This document shows, piece after piece, positions 1 to 10,047 of a stretch of DNA of 64,000 bases. The stretch's first letter is position 1. Each line of letters opens with the position of its first letter. The DNA is from Torymus aiolomorphi (taxonomy: Eukaryota; Arthropoda; Insecta; Hymenoptera; Torymidae), in contig CM070875.1 of NCBI GenBank assembly GCA_036365515.1, forward strand, positions 105,008,628 through 105,072,627, in the 5' to 3' direction. A program made the position numbers and the translations under genes. The notes beneath the pieces are model-generated. The model was not told the DNA's origin and did not search any database. It saw only the letters and a list, made by a program, of their open reading frames with translations.

Positions 1-17
1 TACGAAGAGTAATAAAA

Positions 18-1076
18 ATGAACAAACTCACTGATAGAGAAAGAATAACGATTCTCATGATGAGAGGTTGGGGACACATGCAGCGATCTTATAGGGCCGT
101 AAGAGATATTTTTAATGCTTCATTTAGGGTTGGTGGAACTCCACTATCATTTTCAACAGTTCAAAAAACTGTTAGAAGGTTTGAAAATACCGGCACTATC
201 AGCGATTTACCTCGATCAGGCAGACCAATGTCAGCAGGTAACGAAGAGAAATCTTTAGATGTTGTGTTAACATTCACCGAAGATCCGCATACTTCCATTC
301 GTAGAGCTGCTCAAGTGCACGAAATAAGTAAATCATCTATTCATAACATACTAAAGAGAGAGAAGTTCCATCCATTTAAAGTAACGCTAATACACAAGTT
401 AAATGAAGATGATTTCGATCGTCGCGTTGAATTCTGTGATGATATGATGGCACGCATCGTACAAAATCCAAATTTTCCATCAAATATAGTCTTCTCAGAT
501 GAAGCTACATTTCAACTTGACTCAAGCGTAAATAGGCATAACTGTAGATATTGGGCAGTTGAAAACCCTCATTGGGCAAGAGAAGCCAAGTCACAATATC
601 CACAAAAATTAAATGTCTGGGCTGGAATATTAAATAATAGGATTATAGGACCATTTTTTATTCATGGCAATTTAAATGCAGAAAAGTATGAAACTATGTT
701 GCGGAATCAAATTGTTCCTGCTATAAGAGAAATAGCTGGAGAGGACTTTAATAACACATGGTATCAACAGGACGGTGCAGCAGCTCATTATGCACGAAAC
801 GTTCGCACATACTTAGATACAGTATTCATTAATCGATGGATAGGACGAAGAGGTGCAATTGAATGGCCAGCTAGGTCCCCCGATTTAACGCCTCTAGATT
901 CTTTCTATTGGGGTTATCTGAAGGATCGTGTATTCAAAACAAAACCCTTAAACTTAGATGAATTACGTGAAAGGATCATTGATGAATCAGCTCTCATTCC
1001 TACTGAAATGATTGAAAATGCTGTTGGTGCTTTCTATCATCGATTAGGTTACTGTCAAGAAATGAATGGAGAATAG
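18..1076 (+). CDS. DD41D mariner/Tc1-superfamily transposase, intact
   Basis: A 352-residue open frame with no internal stop. The N-terminal ~120 residues look like a paired helix-turn-helix DNA-binding region followed by the GRP-type linker (SGRPMSAG near residue 70). The DDE/D catalytic domain follows: Asp161 in FSDEATF, Asp252 in QQDGAAAH and Asp294 in SPDLTPLD. There are 90 residues between the first two and 41 between the last two, so the signature is DD41D, as in the rosa-like group, rather than DD34E (Tc1) or DD34D (mariner). Its role would be cut-and-paste transposition into TA. The start at 18 is the first ATG in the window; the frame is open upstream to the window edge, but the residues after this Met look like a normal N-terminus. 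The left terminal inverted repeat lies outside the window and I could not place a right one. Confidence 0.85.
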   Translation: MNKLTDRERITILMMRGWGHMQRSYRAVRDIFNASFRVGGTPLSFSTVQKTVRRFENTGTISDLPRSGRPMSAGNEEKSLDVVLTFTEDPHTSIRRAAQVHEISKSSIHNILKREKFHPFKVTLIHKLNEDDFDRRVEFCDDMMARIVQNPNFPSNIVFSDEATFQLDSSVNRHNCRYWAVENPHWAREAKSQYPQKLNVWAGILNNRIIGPFFIHGNLNAEKYETMLRNQIVPAIREIAGEDFNNTWYQQDGAAAHYARNVRTYLDTVFINRWIGRRGAIEWPARSPDLTPLDSFYWGYLKDRVFKTKPLNLDELRERIIDESALIPTEMIENAVGAFYHRLGYCQEMNGE

Positions 1077-1123
1077 TTCGAGCACTTGAAATAAGATGTT
1101 ATACTGTTTAAAAAAATCAAATG

Positions 1124-1320
1124 TGAGAGGCAAGGGGACTCACGTAAATCAAGCGCCCCATCTTGAGAGGCAAGGGGACTCACGTAAATCAAGCACCCCA
1201 TCGTGAGAGGCAAGGGGACTCACGTAAATCAAGGGCCCCATCGTGAGAGGCAAGGGGACTCACGTAAATCAAGCACCCCATCGTGAGAGGCAAGGGGACT
1301 CACGTAAATCAAGCACCCCA
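1124..1320. repeat. 40-bp tandem repeat, five copies
   Basis: Five near-identical units start at 1124, 1164, 1204, 1244 and 1284. Each begins TGAGAGGCAAGGGGACTCAC and ends in a C-rich CACCCCATCG-like stretch. There are no unique spacers. The array lies about 50 bp beyond the transposase stop, so it may be part of that element's 3' region or of the satellite that follows. Confidence 0.9.
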
Positions 1321-1559
1321 AAGGGAACAGATTTTACTACGTCCACGTCGTTGTTCCTGGGTAACGCTAAATGTAAAAAAATTGAACTTGACATGACTTT
1401 TAAGGACAATGTCAAGGTCACCATTAGATTTCTCGTTGAAAACTACTAAAGAATTAACCTCGCTCAGTGTGATAAAAAGTTTACACAAGATCAGACCGTC
1501 ATTAAGTTTAAATGACCTTCAAATGAACGTCAAGGTCCTTCTTGAACTATGTTCTGAGT

Positions 1560-2010
1560 ACATGTTTGGACGTAAAGTTTCACACTCTTTCCGATTCCGC
1601 TAAAAAAATAGGGGTTACCATTTAAAAAAATGAGGTTGACCTCGAAATAACCTCAAAAATGAGGCTCAAAATGAGGTTCAAGGTCGAATCAGAGGTCACC
1701 TTCAAGTCTTCGTTCGAACTTACCAAACCTTACCTTTGTTTGTTTTGTTTTACCACTGAACTCGCGAAATTTTTAAGAAATCATACTTTGACCTCAATTT
1801 GACCTCTGGGGGCAACCTCAACCTCATACCTTAATACATATCCGGACGTAAAATTTTCCGCTCTTTCAGATTCCGCTATAAAAAATAGGGGTTACCATTT
1901 AAAAAAATGAGGTTGACCTTGAAATAACCTCAAAAATGAGGTCCAAGGTCGAATCCAAGGTCACCATTGGATTCCTCGTAAAAAATTACTACAAAGGCGA
2001 CCTTAACATT
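1560..2010. repeat. ~277-bp satellite-like direct repeat, two diverged copies
   Basis: Two related blocks share GGGGTTACCATTTAAAAAAA, at 1611 and 1888, with the same flanks (GACGTAAA upstream, ATGAGGTTGACC and AATAACCTCAAAAATGAGG downstream). The region is dominated by alternating GAGGT and ACCTC words, so it is also rich in short inverted matches. I see no coding potential. 2040-2290 holds a short (TA)n run and otherwise nothing recognisable. Confidence 0.65.
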
Positions 2011-2290
2011 TTCCAATAGTAATTCAGCTAAGAAATTATTTGGGTGTTTCCGGACTTTTTGGACACGCTGTATATATATATATATACACACCGGAAGTGT
2101 CGTCAGAGCTGCAAAACTACAAACCGGATGCCGGAAGAAAAAGACTAAAATTGGAAAAGGAAAACGAACATAACAAATTTAGTTGTCTAAATCTTTTGAA
2201 TGAGATAATCTTTTTAAATAAAATCTTTTGATTTGAGTAGAGCAATGAAGTGGCTTTCGATTAACAGGGATATGTTAAATAGTTGAAAAT

Positions 2291-2387
2291 AACGCAATAG
2301 GTATTGGTATATAAGCGCATTGAATTTCTCGTACATCCATTTCAAAGTATATAATCACGCGGTCGTCCTAAGGCTCTTCTATACTTG
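2291..2387. repeat. Target-site tandem unit, left part (interrupted by LTR element)
   Basis: This block, beginning AACGCAATAGG and ending CTATACTTG, recurs at 10048-10137. The LTR element sits between CTTG here (2384-2387) and CTTG at 10010-10013. The remainder of this unit (CTTGCCTTCAGAATGC onward) is found just after the 3' LTR at 10010-10047. The element therefore inserted inside an existing tandem duplication of a roughly 130-bp unit. Confidence 0.8.
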
Positions 2388-3090
2388 TGTTACGTCCGGA
2401 GACGTATTCTCATTTTAAAGAAAAAGCATAATTAGTATCAGATATTTTCTGACACATAAAAGCGAGAATGCAACTTCATACTACGCAGCGTTCTGCTTAT
2501 GCGACCTTGTGACGTATAGAGTCACCCACTCAGGAAGACAACGCATGCAGTTTTTAACATACGGTCGAGCTAGAATCCAAGCCACCGAACTCCGCGGCAG
2601 TCGAAAGGCCACACTTTGCAATGCTCAGCATTTCGCAAGTACGACGACCCAGAAAACTTGTAATACATAAGTTGTCAAAAGATGAATTCGATACATCACC
2701 GGGCTCATCTTTAGCCTAATTATTTTGTATTATAAAAGAAGTGATGTGTGTCACGCGAATCAGTCACAGCGTACAAGAAACCTGGCGAACTCCGTGTACC
2801 TCTACGACATCGAGAAGTTGAAACCGTAAGCCTTACACATCTAGTAAGCAGATTTTATAAGTTATTGAAATTGTAATCGTAAGCCTTACTCGTTTAGTAA
2901 GCAGATCGTATAAGTTATTTATAGTAAATTTATAAAAGCAAGTGTTATAGAAAAGAATTGTAATTGAAATTACAACGCATCGATCTACCAGAAGCCAGCA
3001 GATTGTATTGGTAATAAATTATTGTATTTTATATAATAAACCTACATAAAACCAATTACTACTTATTTCCAATTATTTCTGGACTTCACA
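2388..3090 (+). repeat. 5' LTR (703 bp)
   Basis: It begins TGTTACGTCCGGAGACG and ends TTCTGGACTTCACA. It differs from the 3' LTR mainly by a 20-bp segment after GATGAATTC near 2685 (GATACATCACCGGGCTCATC), which is either an insertion here or a deletion in the other copy. The internal start of transcription was not located. Confidence 0.9.
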
Positions 3091-3300
3091 TTGGTTCCGG
3101 TACGAATCGAACATTAGTTCACTAGACTGTTTAAAATAAATGAATAAAAATAATTATTTCTCGGAACGTAACATTGGTTCCGGTACCGGTTGAACAATCT
3201 TTCACTAGACTATTTCAAATTAAAGAATAAAAATAACTTTTCTCCGGACTTCACATTGGTTCCGGTACGAATCGAACGTAAGTTCACTAGATTTATACGA
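3091..3300 (+). repeat. PBS-like sequence repeated three times at ~82-bp spacing
   Basis: TTGGTTCCGGTAC starts at 3091, 3174 and 3256. The first copy abuts the 5' LTR and is the natural primer binding site. The third copy even carries the LTR tail (CTCCGGACTTCACA) in front of it. Each copy is followed by TTCACTAGA about 20-25 bp later. The complement resembles a tRNA T-arm (GTTCGATTC) ending in CCA, but the arm-to-CCA distance is about 3 nt short of a normal tRNA, so I do not name the primer. Confidence 0.7.
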
Positions 3301-4525
3301 AAAAATAAGACTGGAATGAGAGGAAATGAGTAGTATTTGAAAATTACTAAAAATATCACTACTAACTGCTTCCGAGCTTCTCGTTTTGCAGTAAGAAGTT
3401 GAGAGGATCATTGTAGCATGATCGTTTAAACTTCTGAAGATGAACGTGTACGGCTCGTCCAGATTACTAACATATTAACAGATAAATAAAAAAAAAAGGG
3501 AAAATAGACGATGTTATAGAAATAGGGAAAGAAGAAAGGATAACCCAAATACAAATAACGTAAACGAATATAAAAAAAAAAAGATAAAATCAAAATAAAT
3601 CAAAATATATAAGTAAAAATCACATAAAGATAAAATCAAAATAAATCAAAATATATAAGTAAATAGCATCACGCAAATATATTTAACAAACAAGAAATTT
3701 AAAGTGAAAAATTCATATAGGGAAACATTAAGAAACAAATAATTAAATAATATCAGTAAAAACAAATAACTAAAATATTAGTGAAAAAAAAATAAACAAA
3801 TGAATAAATAAATAAAAAGAAATTGAAATAAATAAAACAAATCCAACACGAAGGAGAAAAATGAAATAATAATACAAAATAATGATCATTGAATGGATAA
3901 ATATTATACATAAACAAGAAATAAGAATATCAGAAATCAAATTACACGAAAAACATTAAGAATAGAGATATAAAATTGGCAAATAAATAAATAAATTGCC
4001 AAATAAATAATACACAAAAAAATATATAGTTGAACTAATAATAAAAGATATTTAAAAAGAAATATTAAGTATACTGATGCATAAATAAAAAGAATAAAGA
4101 ACAAAACATAAGAAATGAATGAAGAGAAATAAATAAAGGGAAACAAATAATAGAGAATTTACACAATACAAAATAGAAAACATATGAGAGATATAATCAG
4201 TGTATAAAATAATCAAGTCATTTTTTATCAAAATAAGGAAATCAAAATAATAATAAAAAATAACTAAACAAACGAAAAGTATTACAATAAAAGTAAGAAT
4301 ATTATAATGAAGAATCATACAAAAAAAAAAATTACAATAAAATATTACATTGCAAAAGGGAATATAATAAAATAAGAAAATGAAAAATATTTAAATATTA
4401 TAATATAAAAAATAAACAACACTCAAACGAGAAAATGAAAGTAAGACAATAATAAACAAAATAAAAGATAAATTCAAAAATAAACTACAATAATAATTAC
4501 GAACATTTAATAAAATGAAAAAACC
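3301..4525 (+). other. A-rich untranslated leader of the LTR element
   Basis: About 1.2 kb of strongly A-rich plus-strand sequence with many AAATAAATA words and a duplicated block (AGATAAAATCAAAATAAATC near 3583 and 3628). The minus-strand open frames here are low-complexity Phe/Leu/Ile runs and are not believable proteins. This is probably leader RNA of the element. Confidence 0.6.
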
Positions 4526-5482
4526 ATGATGAATAATCAAGCTAATACATTTTATAATTTTAAACAACAAAACCATTATTATACTAAAATATTTCATTGT
4601 CAAATTTGCCGAGATCAATATCACGAAGCATTGTTTTGCTCTAATGCAGTTTGTGTTTATTGTAAAAGTAAAAATCATATATCTTATTTTTGCAAAAATG
4701 CTAAAAATAAAATAGAACTTTTTTGTAAACTCTGTAATCACAGAGGATATTCTGTAGAGAAGTGTACATTTAACCAAACAAATAAAGATTATTGCCAATA
4801 CTGTCAAATGATAGGACATGCAGCTCCTCAATGCCCTGTTATAAAGAAATATGAACTTGATTGTGAGTATTGCGGAAGCACGGGTCACTCAACTAAAGAC
4901 TGTCTGTCAGCAGTATGTATGAAATGCAATAAACTCGGGCACTGGATAAAATACTGCCCTATAAACGAAAAAATAATGTGGTGCGCGTTATGTAAGGAAG
5001 AAGATCACGATTCATCAGATTGCAAGCGTGAGATTTTAAGAAATAGAATAATTTGTCAAATTTGCAACAGAATCGGACATACAGCAAAGTATTGCCCAGA
5101 AAGAAATGCTCATTCTCAAAATAGCACAAACTACAAAATTTTAGAAAATAAAGAAATTCATCAATTACCAAATACTACAAGAAATTATAACCGATTCATT
5201 AACAAAACTCAAGAACAAAATTACAAGCCAAGAAACACGATTTTTAATAATCAACAACCAAATACAGTAAATAGGAAAAGAATTCAATGTGATTATTGCA
5301 AAAGAATTGGGCATGACATCGACAACTGCAGAAAACTTAAAAATCTTATGATGCAATATAATACAATGGGAAATCATTGTGATCTTTGTAAAAATCCAGA
5401 TCATACTACTGAAGAATGTGAGGAAATCAAACAATATCCAAGTATTAATACTGATGAATCATACCATAATGTTACAAAATAA
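4526..5482 (+). CDS. Gag-like protein with ten CCHC zinc knuckles
   Basis: 318 codons from ATG 4526 (context AAACCATGA; an in-frame stop lies just upstream at 4511) to TAA 5480-5482. Ten CX2CX4HX4C modules are visible: at residues 25-38, 43-56, 67-80, 90-103, 113-126, 131-144, 153-166 and 177-190, then two more near 254-267 and 284-297 after an Asn/Gln-rich linker. In the third module Tyr75 replaces His. Retroelement Gag normally has one to three such knuckles, so this looks more like a CNBP-type single-stranded nucleic-acid binder. No matrix or capsid-like region precedes the knuckles. The likely role is binding the element's RNA; function is inferred. The reading frame continues open past the stop to 6673. 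Confidence 0.8.
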   Translation: MMNNQANTFYNFKQQNHYYTKIFHCQICRDQYHEALFCSNAVCVYCKSKNHISYFCKNAKNKIELFCKLCNHRGYSVEKCTFNQTNKDYCQYCQMIGHAAPQCPVIKKYELDCEYCGSTGHSTKDCLSAVCMKCNKLGHWIKYCPINEKIMWCALCKEEDHDSSDCKREILRNRIICQICNRIGHTAKYCPERNAHSQNSTNYKILENKEIHQLPNTTRNYNRFINKTQEQNYKPRNTIFNNQQPNTVNRKRIQCDYCKRIGHDIDNCRKLKNLMMQYNTMGNHCDLCKNPDHTTEECEEIKQYPSINTDESYHNVTK

Positions 5483-6673
5483 ACAATTAACGAATCAAAA
5501 ATTCAGAAAAACAAAGTTAATACAACGAATATTGAAAGGTATAATGGTAATGAACTAATTACAGAAAATAAAGTATATAAAATTAAACGGGATACTAATA
5601 TCATAGAAGAATCTACAATAATTAATGATGATAAAGAAACCAATTTAATTATCGTACCTTTTATAAAAATACATGAAATCACTGATGAACCAAAAGATAA
5701 TAATATGATTATAAAAAATCATGGAAATACTAATGAAATTAATTTTATAGACTTTAACGAAATTTTCAAAAATAATCATGAAATTGAAGAAATTATGGAA
5801 ACAAATTTAATTGATTCTATTGAATCTACTGTAAAAAATTATGAGACTAATGAAGAAATGAATTTCAACGAATCTAATTTAAAAACTCATGAGGATTGTG
5901 ATGAAATTAATGTAATTAATTTTAATGAATCCAATATAAATAACCAAAAGAATGAAATTTCGAATGAAAATAATAAAGAAGATAATAATTCGTTGGAAAC
6001 AGTAACTTTTTATGATGATCTTAAAGTCATTTTAGACACAACTTTTGCTTTAGCTGAACCATTTTCCGAAGATGATCAAATGGAAACTAGATTCCAACAA
6101 AACTCGCTTGAAAATTCGTTAAAAGAGAATATAGCATCAATACATTCAGAAGAGTCTTTATTAAATGATACAAAAAATCTAAAGAACTTATTAAATAATA
6201 GTAAAGTAGTTTTCGAAAATGAAAATCAACCAAAAGATATGTTTGATAATCAAAAACTAAAAAAACATTTAGAGAATAAAAGTCATCTAAAAATATTTGA
6301 TAATCAAGAACACCAAGAACAGCTGGAGAATAAAAATCAACTAAAAGAAATTTTGGGTAATCAAGATCATAACGTAATAATCAATCTAAATACAAATCCT
6401 AATAAAGTACACCAATTGCAGTTAGTTTTTAACTATCCTATCAAAGTAAAATCTAATAAAAACGTCAGAAAACTAAAATGGATATCTAATTATAAAAAAT
6501 ATTTAAAAGAATTATCAAAAATTACAAAATTAAAATTAAAATCTAAAGGTTACTACAATAAATTTACTATCAGGAAAAGGTTTAAAAAGGGAGACAAAAC
6601 ATGGCCTATTAAAGAACCAAATATGAATAAATTTCAAAAGGATCAGCATAATAAGAATTTTCTACGCTATTAA
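5483..6673 (+). CDS. In-frame downstream ORF, Asn/Glu-rich with basic C-terminus, unrecognised
   Basis: The frame is the same as the zinc-knuckle ORF and is open from the codon right after TAA 5480 to the stop at 6673, about 396 codons. The first good internal ATG is at 5705, giving 322 aa. The N-terminal two thirds are acidic and Asn-rich with repeated FNE, NNQ and LENKN motifs (e.g. HLENKSHLK, QLENKNQLK). The last ~90 residues are strongly basic (KLKWISNYKKYLKE, RKRFKKGDK). I recognise no enzyme motif. It is either a second product, the C-terminal half of one 715-codon protein split by a stop mutation, or a readthrough extension. Confidence 0.6.
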   Translation, partial: TINESKIQKNKVNTTNIERYNGNELITENKVYKIKRDTNIIEESTIINDDKETNLIIVPFIKIHEITDEPKDNNMIIKNHGNTNEINFIDFNEIFKNNHEIEEIMETNLIDSIESTVKNYETNEEMNFNESNLKTHEDCDEINVINFNESNINNQKNEISNENNKEDNNSLETVTFYDDLKVILDTTFALAEPFSEDDQMETRFQQNSLENSLKENIASIHSEESLLNDTKNLKNLLNNSKVVFENENQPKDMFDNQKLKKHLENKSHLKIFDNQEHQEQLENKNQLKEILGNQDHNVIINLNTNPNKVHQLQLVFNYPIKVKSNKNVRKLKWISNYKKYLKELSKITKLKLKSKGYYNKFTIRKRFKKGDKTWPIKEPNMNKFQKDQHNKNFLRY

Positions 6674-9315
6674 AATGAACAAAATAATATCTTAACTAAT
6701 TATGAAAAACAAGCAAAGCAATATTATAACAAATAATAACATAACATTTTTGTTTTAGGATATGGACAACATACTCAATATTAACATCTATCATAATCTC
6801 TTCTTATTTTTCCAAATTTAATACAGGAATGGAGAATTATAATTGCAGCTGAACTTTTCCATTTAAAGCAAAACCATCCTACTTCTTGGTCAACTAATAT
6901 ATAACCCTAAGGTGATCCAGATTTTACCAAATATACAATTTAAAATTATAACCACTTATCCGTTTGTCTACAATTGTTCGTATTAACTTGTAAGAATTTT
7001 GTGAAAAGCAACTATATTTTCTAAGAAAGTTAATATTTTATAAAAATGCGATCGGAATAATATAAGTTTGAATAATGAATTTCTAAGAAATTTTTTACGA
7101 AGACAGCAAAAAGATTCATACATGAAAGATTTTTGAAGTAATGCTTCGACTAACAATAACATCGTTGACAATTAAAAAAATATATACATTATTCTTTTCT
7201 TTTTTAACAACAACAAACAAAAATATTGCGATTACATATTAAAATACCTCAGTTTTTGTTTGCTAATGAAACAAGGAAAAGTTTTATTTGTAAAAATTAT
7301 GTGTTATTAAATAATAGAAATATTTAATTATTTAGTCACTAGGTAGAAAACATTTCAGGGATCAATTTAATAACTTATTATTCTATCTATCTTTCTATTC
7401 CTAAACCTTGCAACCCTAACAAACATAGATAAAAAAAATTTGACTGTAATTTTATGCAAAATCAGATTGTATTTGCCTACAAAAATTTTTCGCATTCATA
7501 AAAGAAATTTTATGAATAGTTCAAGAACAAAAGAAAGAAAGAATTTAGGTAGCTGTACTCACATTGCTAAGATTAAATCGAATATAATGTATTGGAAGTG
7601 ATCAGTTTCACCATATACTAACATGATCATCCTACAAGATACACTATTCGGCACTGTATTGAGTAAAGCAATTTTCTACTCTAACGCACTGCATACTCTC
7701 TAATGCAAATATGTGAATGCTACTCATGCCAGAAAAAAATCTTGAGTTTTAAAATGAACTTTTAAAACGGCTGAGATTATCAAAGAAAGGTAATACAATG
7801 ATGCATAAGAACAATAACAAGTCAAAATTAACAAAAATCACTCCGTCCTATTAACCTTCCTTTTTTATCAAAAATACTTACCAATATAATTAAATTTTTC
7901 TTTTAGAAATAATTATAATTTTTCTCAGTATACGTTTGAAAAATATTTTTTTTTATAATGATAATATCAAAAACCCTTTAATGTTATTCTACTTAAACAA
8001 AGAGGAAAAAATAATATATCTTTTGCCAAATATCTCAGCAGGGAGGGAAGTGAATGATCACTTGAATCATTCCCTATATTTCTCCTCACCTTTTATTTAT
8101 TACAAAATTATTTAATACACACATTATTTCTAAACTCAGTTAATCAATGACTTTAATTTATGTAAAACCAGCAAAACAAAATTTATTATACATTAGCGTA
8201 ATAAAATAATTTAATTGTCGAAATGCGATGTTCAAACAAGATATTATATATCTCTATACAAATTCTAATGCATAACGTATGCTATATTTATTACGTAACG
8301 TTTTATTAACCAATTGTTATATAAAATTAAAACCGTAGGTTAAGTGTAGTCTAGTGTTAGGAACAAAAATAAATGATTTACTTTATAGAAATTTATAGAC
8401 GATACGAAATTTTGTTTAAATTTATTGAATTTTTATTATTGTTTTTGTTATTGTTTATATATATAAATTTTTAGTATGGATTTAATGATATGAATTTTTA
8501 TTATTGTTTTTATTATTTGAATTGATAGTATTATTGAACCTTTTGTAACAAGAAATTACTGATGGTTCAACTATTCCTATAATTGTTGAATCTCTACGAT
8601 ATTCAACAGTCTAAGGGGGGAGGTGTTACGTCCGTGACGTATCCCTAAATTACATTTAATATTCATATTCTCATCAGTAATTTCTTGATCCACAAAATTA
8701 TGTGATTGCAAATTTATTGACACCCACGTATCAACTAGCATAGAGAAAAAAATTTCAACACAGGGAAATTGTAAACGTTCTTGTACGAAATGAACCAGAA
8801 TTTTAAACGAACCATATTGAAATTATTTAAAAATTTCTCAAAACATTTCATGAAAGACGTTGTTGTATTTATAGTTAACTTTCCATCTTATATTTCGACA
8901 ACTATGCACTTTTAACTGTACGGCCTCGCGACACTCCAAGTCAATGAACTCTTCAAAATACAAATACAGCAATTTTTATGTTCCAGCAAGAATAATATGC
9001 GCTAAATACAACTGTCAATTTAAACAATGCGCACCAAAGTAATTAACAATTTAGAAAACTTAAACTTGATAACCACGAATGTAAAATAACCAATTGTCAT
9101 GATTTTGTAAATCAAAGTATTAATTGTTTAAACCATAATTTATGAGAAATTCATGTCGATCCAAGACTGACGAGTATTATTATTATTATTATAATTATTA
9201 TTACTAATATTACTATTACTATTATAAATCGTATTATTATGTTTATCATTAAATCAAATTCTGTAACAGAAAATCTCTGATACATTTGTTGAATCTCTAC
9301 GACATTTAACACTCT
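6674..9315 (+). other. Non-coding 3' interior of the LTR element
   Basis: 2.6 kb of AT-rich DNA without a plausible ORF on either strand, in the place where pol would be expected. It contains (TTATTA)n-like runs near 9175-9240. At 8611-8634 it holds a second copy of the polypurine-tract/LTR-start junction. Confidence 0.6.
8611..8640 (+). promoter_or_regulatory. Second polypurine tract plus LTR-start-like sequence
   Basis: CTAAGGGGGGAGG followed by TGTTACGTCCG repeats the true 3' junction, with similar upstream sequence (GTTGAATCTCTACGA, TCAACAGTC). It starts 703 bp before the real 3' LTR. After about 25 bp the similarity to the LTR fades, so this is not a complete LTR. Confidence 0.6.
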
Positions 9316-9326
9316 AAGGGGGGAGG
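9316..9326 (+). promoter_or_regulatory. Polypurine tract of the LTR element
   Basis: AAGGGGGGAGG ends exactly at the TG of the 3' LTR. This is the usual position of the plus-strand primer in LTR retrotransposons. Confidence 0.8.
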
Positions 9327-10009
9327 TGTTACGTCCGGAGACGTATTCTCATTTTAAAGAAAAAGCATAATTAGTATCAGATATTTTCTGACACATAAAA
9401 GCGAGAATGCAACTTCATACTACGCAGCGTTCTGCTTATGCGACCTTGTGACGTATAGAGTCACCCACTCAGGAAGACAACGCATGCAGTTTTTAACATA
9501 CGGTCGAGCTAGAATCCAAGCCACCGAACTCCGCGGCAGTCGAAAGGCCACACTTCGCAATGCTCAGTATTTCGCAAGTACGACGACCCAGAAAACTTGT
9601 AATACATAAGTTGTCAAAAGATGAATTCTTTAGCCTAATTATTTTGTATTATAAAAGAAGTGATGTGTGTCACGCGAATCAGTCACAGCGTACAAGAAAC
9701 CTGGCGAACTCCGTGTACCTCTACGACATCGAGAAGTTGAAACCGTAAGCCTTACACATCTAGTAAGCAGATTTTATAAGTTATTGAAATTGTAATCGTA
9801 AGCCTTACTCGTCTAGTAAGCAGATCGTATAAGTTATTTATAGTAAATTTATAAAAGCAAGTGTTATAGAAAAGAATTGTAATTGAAATTACAACGCATC
9901 GATCTACCAGAAGCCAGCAGATTGTATTGGTAATAAATTATTGTATTTTATATAATAAACCTACATAAAACCAATTACTACTTATTTCCAATTACTTCCG
10001 GACTTCACA
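9327..10009 (+). repeat. 3' LTR (683 bp)
   Basis: Near-identical to 2388-3090 except for the missing 20-bp segment and a few substitutions (for example TTACTTCCGG versus TTATTTCTGG near the end). It is followed by target duplication CTTG at 10010-10013. The short ORF inside (9560-9748) exists only because of that 20-bp difference and is not credible. Confidence 0.9.
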
Positions 10010-10047
10010 CTTGCCTTCAGAATGCTCCCGCGTTTCTTGATGAAACT

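Larger units (their letters stand above)
2388..10009 (+). mobile_element. Complete LTR retrotransposon without pol (7.6 kb), TSD CTTG
   Basis: Both LTRs begin TGTTACGTCC and end GACTTCACA, and the element is flanked by a perfect 4-bp duplication CTTG. A TTGGTTCCGG primer-binding-site-like sequence follows the 5' LTR directly, and a purine-rich AAGGGGGGAGG ends right at the 3' LTR. The 6.2-kb interior encodes a ten-zinc-knuckle ORF and an Asn/Glu-rich ORF in the same frame. I find no protease, reverse transcriptase, RNase H or integrase on either strand, so it should depend on another element's pol in trans (the LARD type). The LTRs are nearly identical apart from a 20-bp indel, which suggests recent movement. 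The 4-bp duplication fits a Ty3-like or BEL-like integrase, but the driver family is unknown. Confidence 0.85.

Noticed and set aside
1124..1320. Possible CRISPR array (regular repeats)
   Set aside because: The units are directly tandem with no unique spacers, and the context is eukaryotic transposons.
3091..3112. tRNA gene or identifiable tRNA primer site
   Set aside because: The complement looks like a T-arm plus CCA, but the spacing is about 3 nt short and no cloverleaf can be drawn from surrounding sequence.
3937..4888. Minus-strand ORFs full of Phe, Leu and Ile
   Set aside because: They are antisense to an A-rich leader and to the zinc-knuckle ORF; low complexity only.
8624..9326. A third complete LTR of the LTR element
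   Set aside because: Only the first ~25 bp and the preceding purine tract match; the rest does not align by eye, so it is called a junction repeat only.
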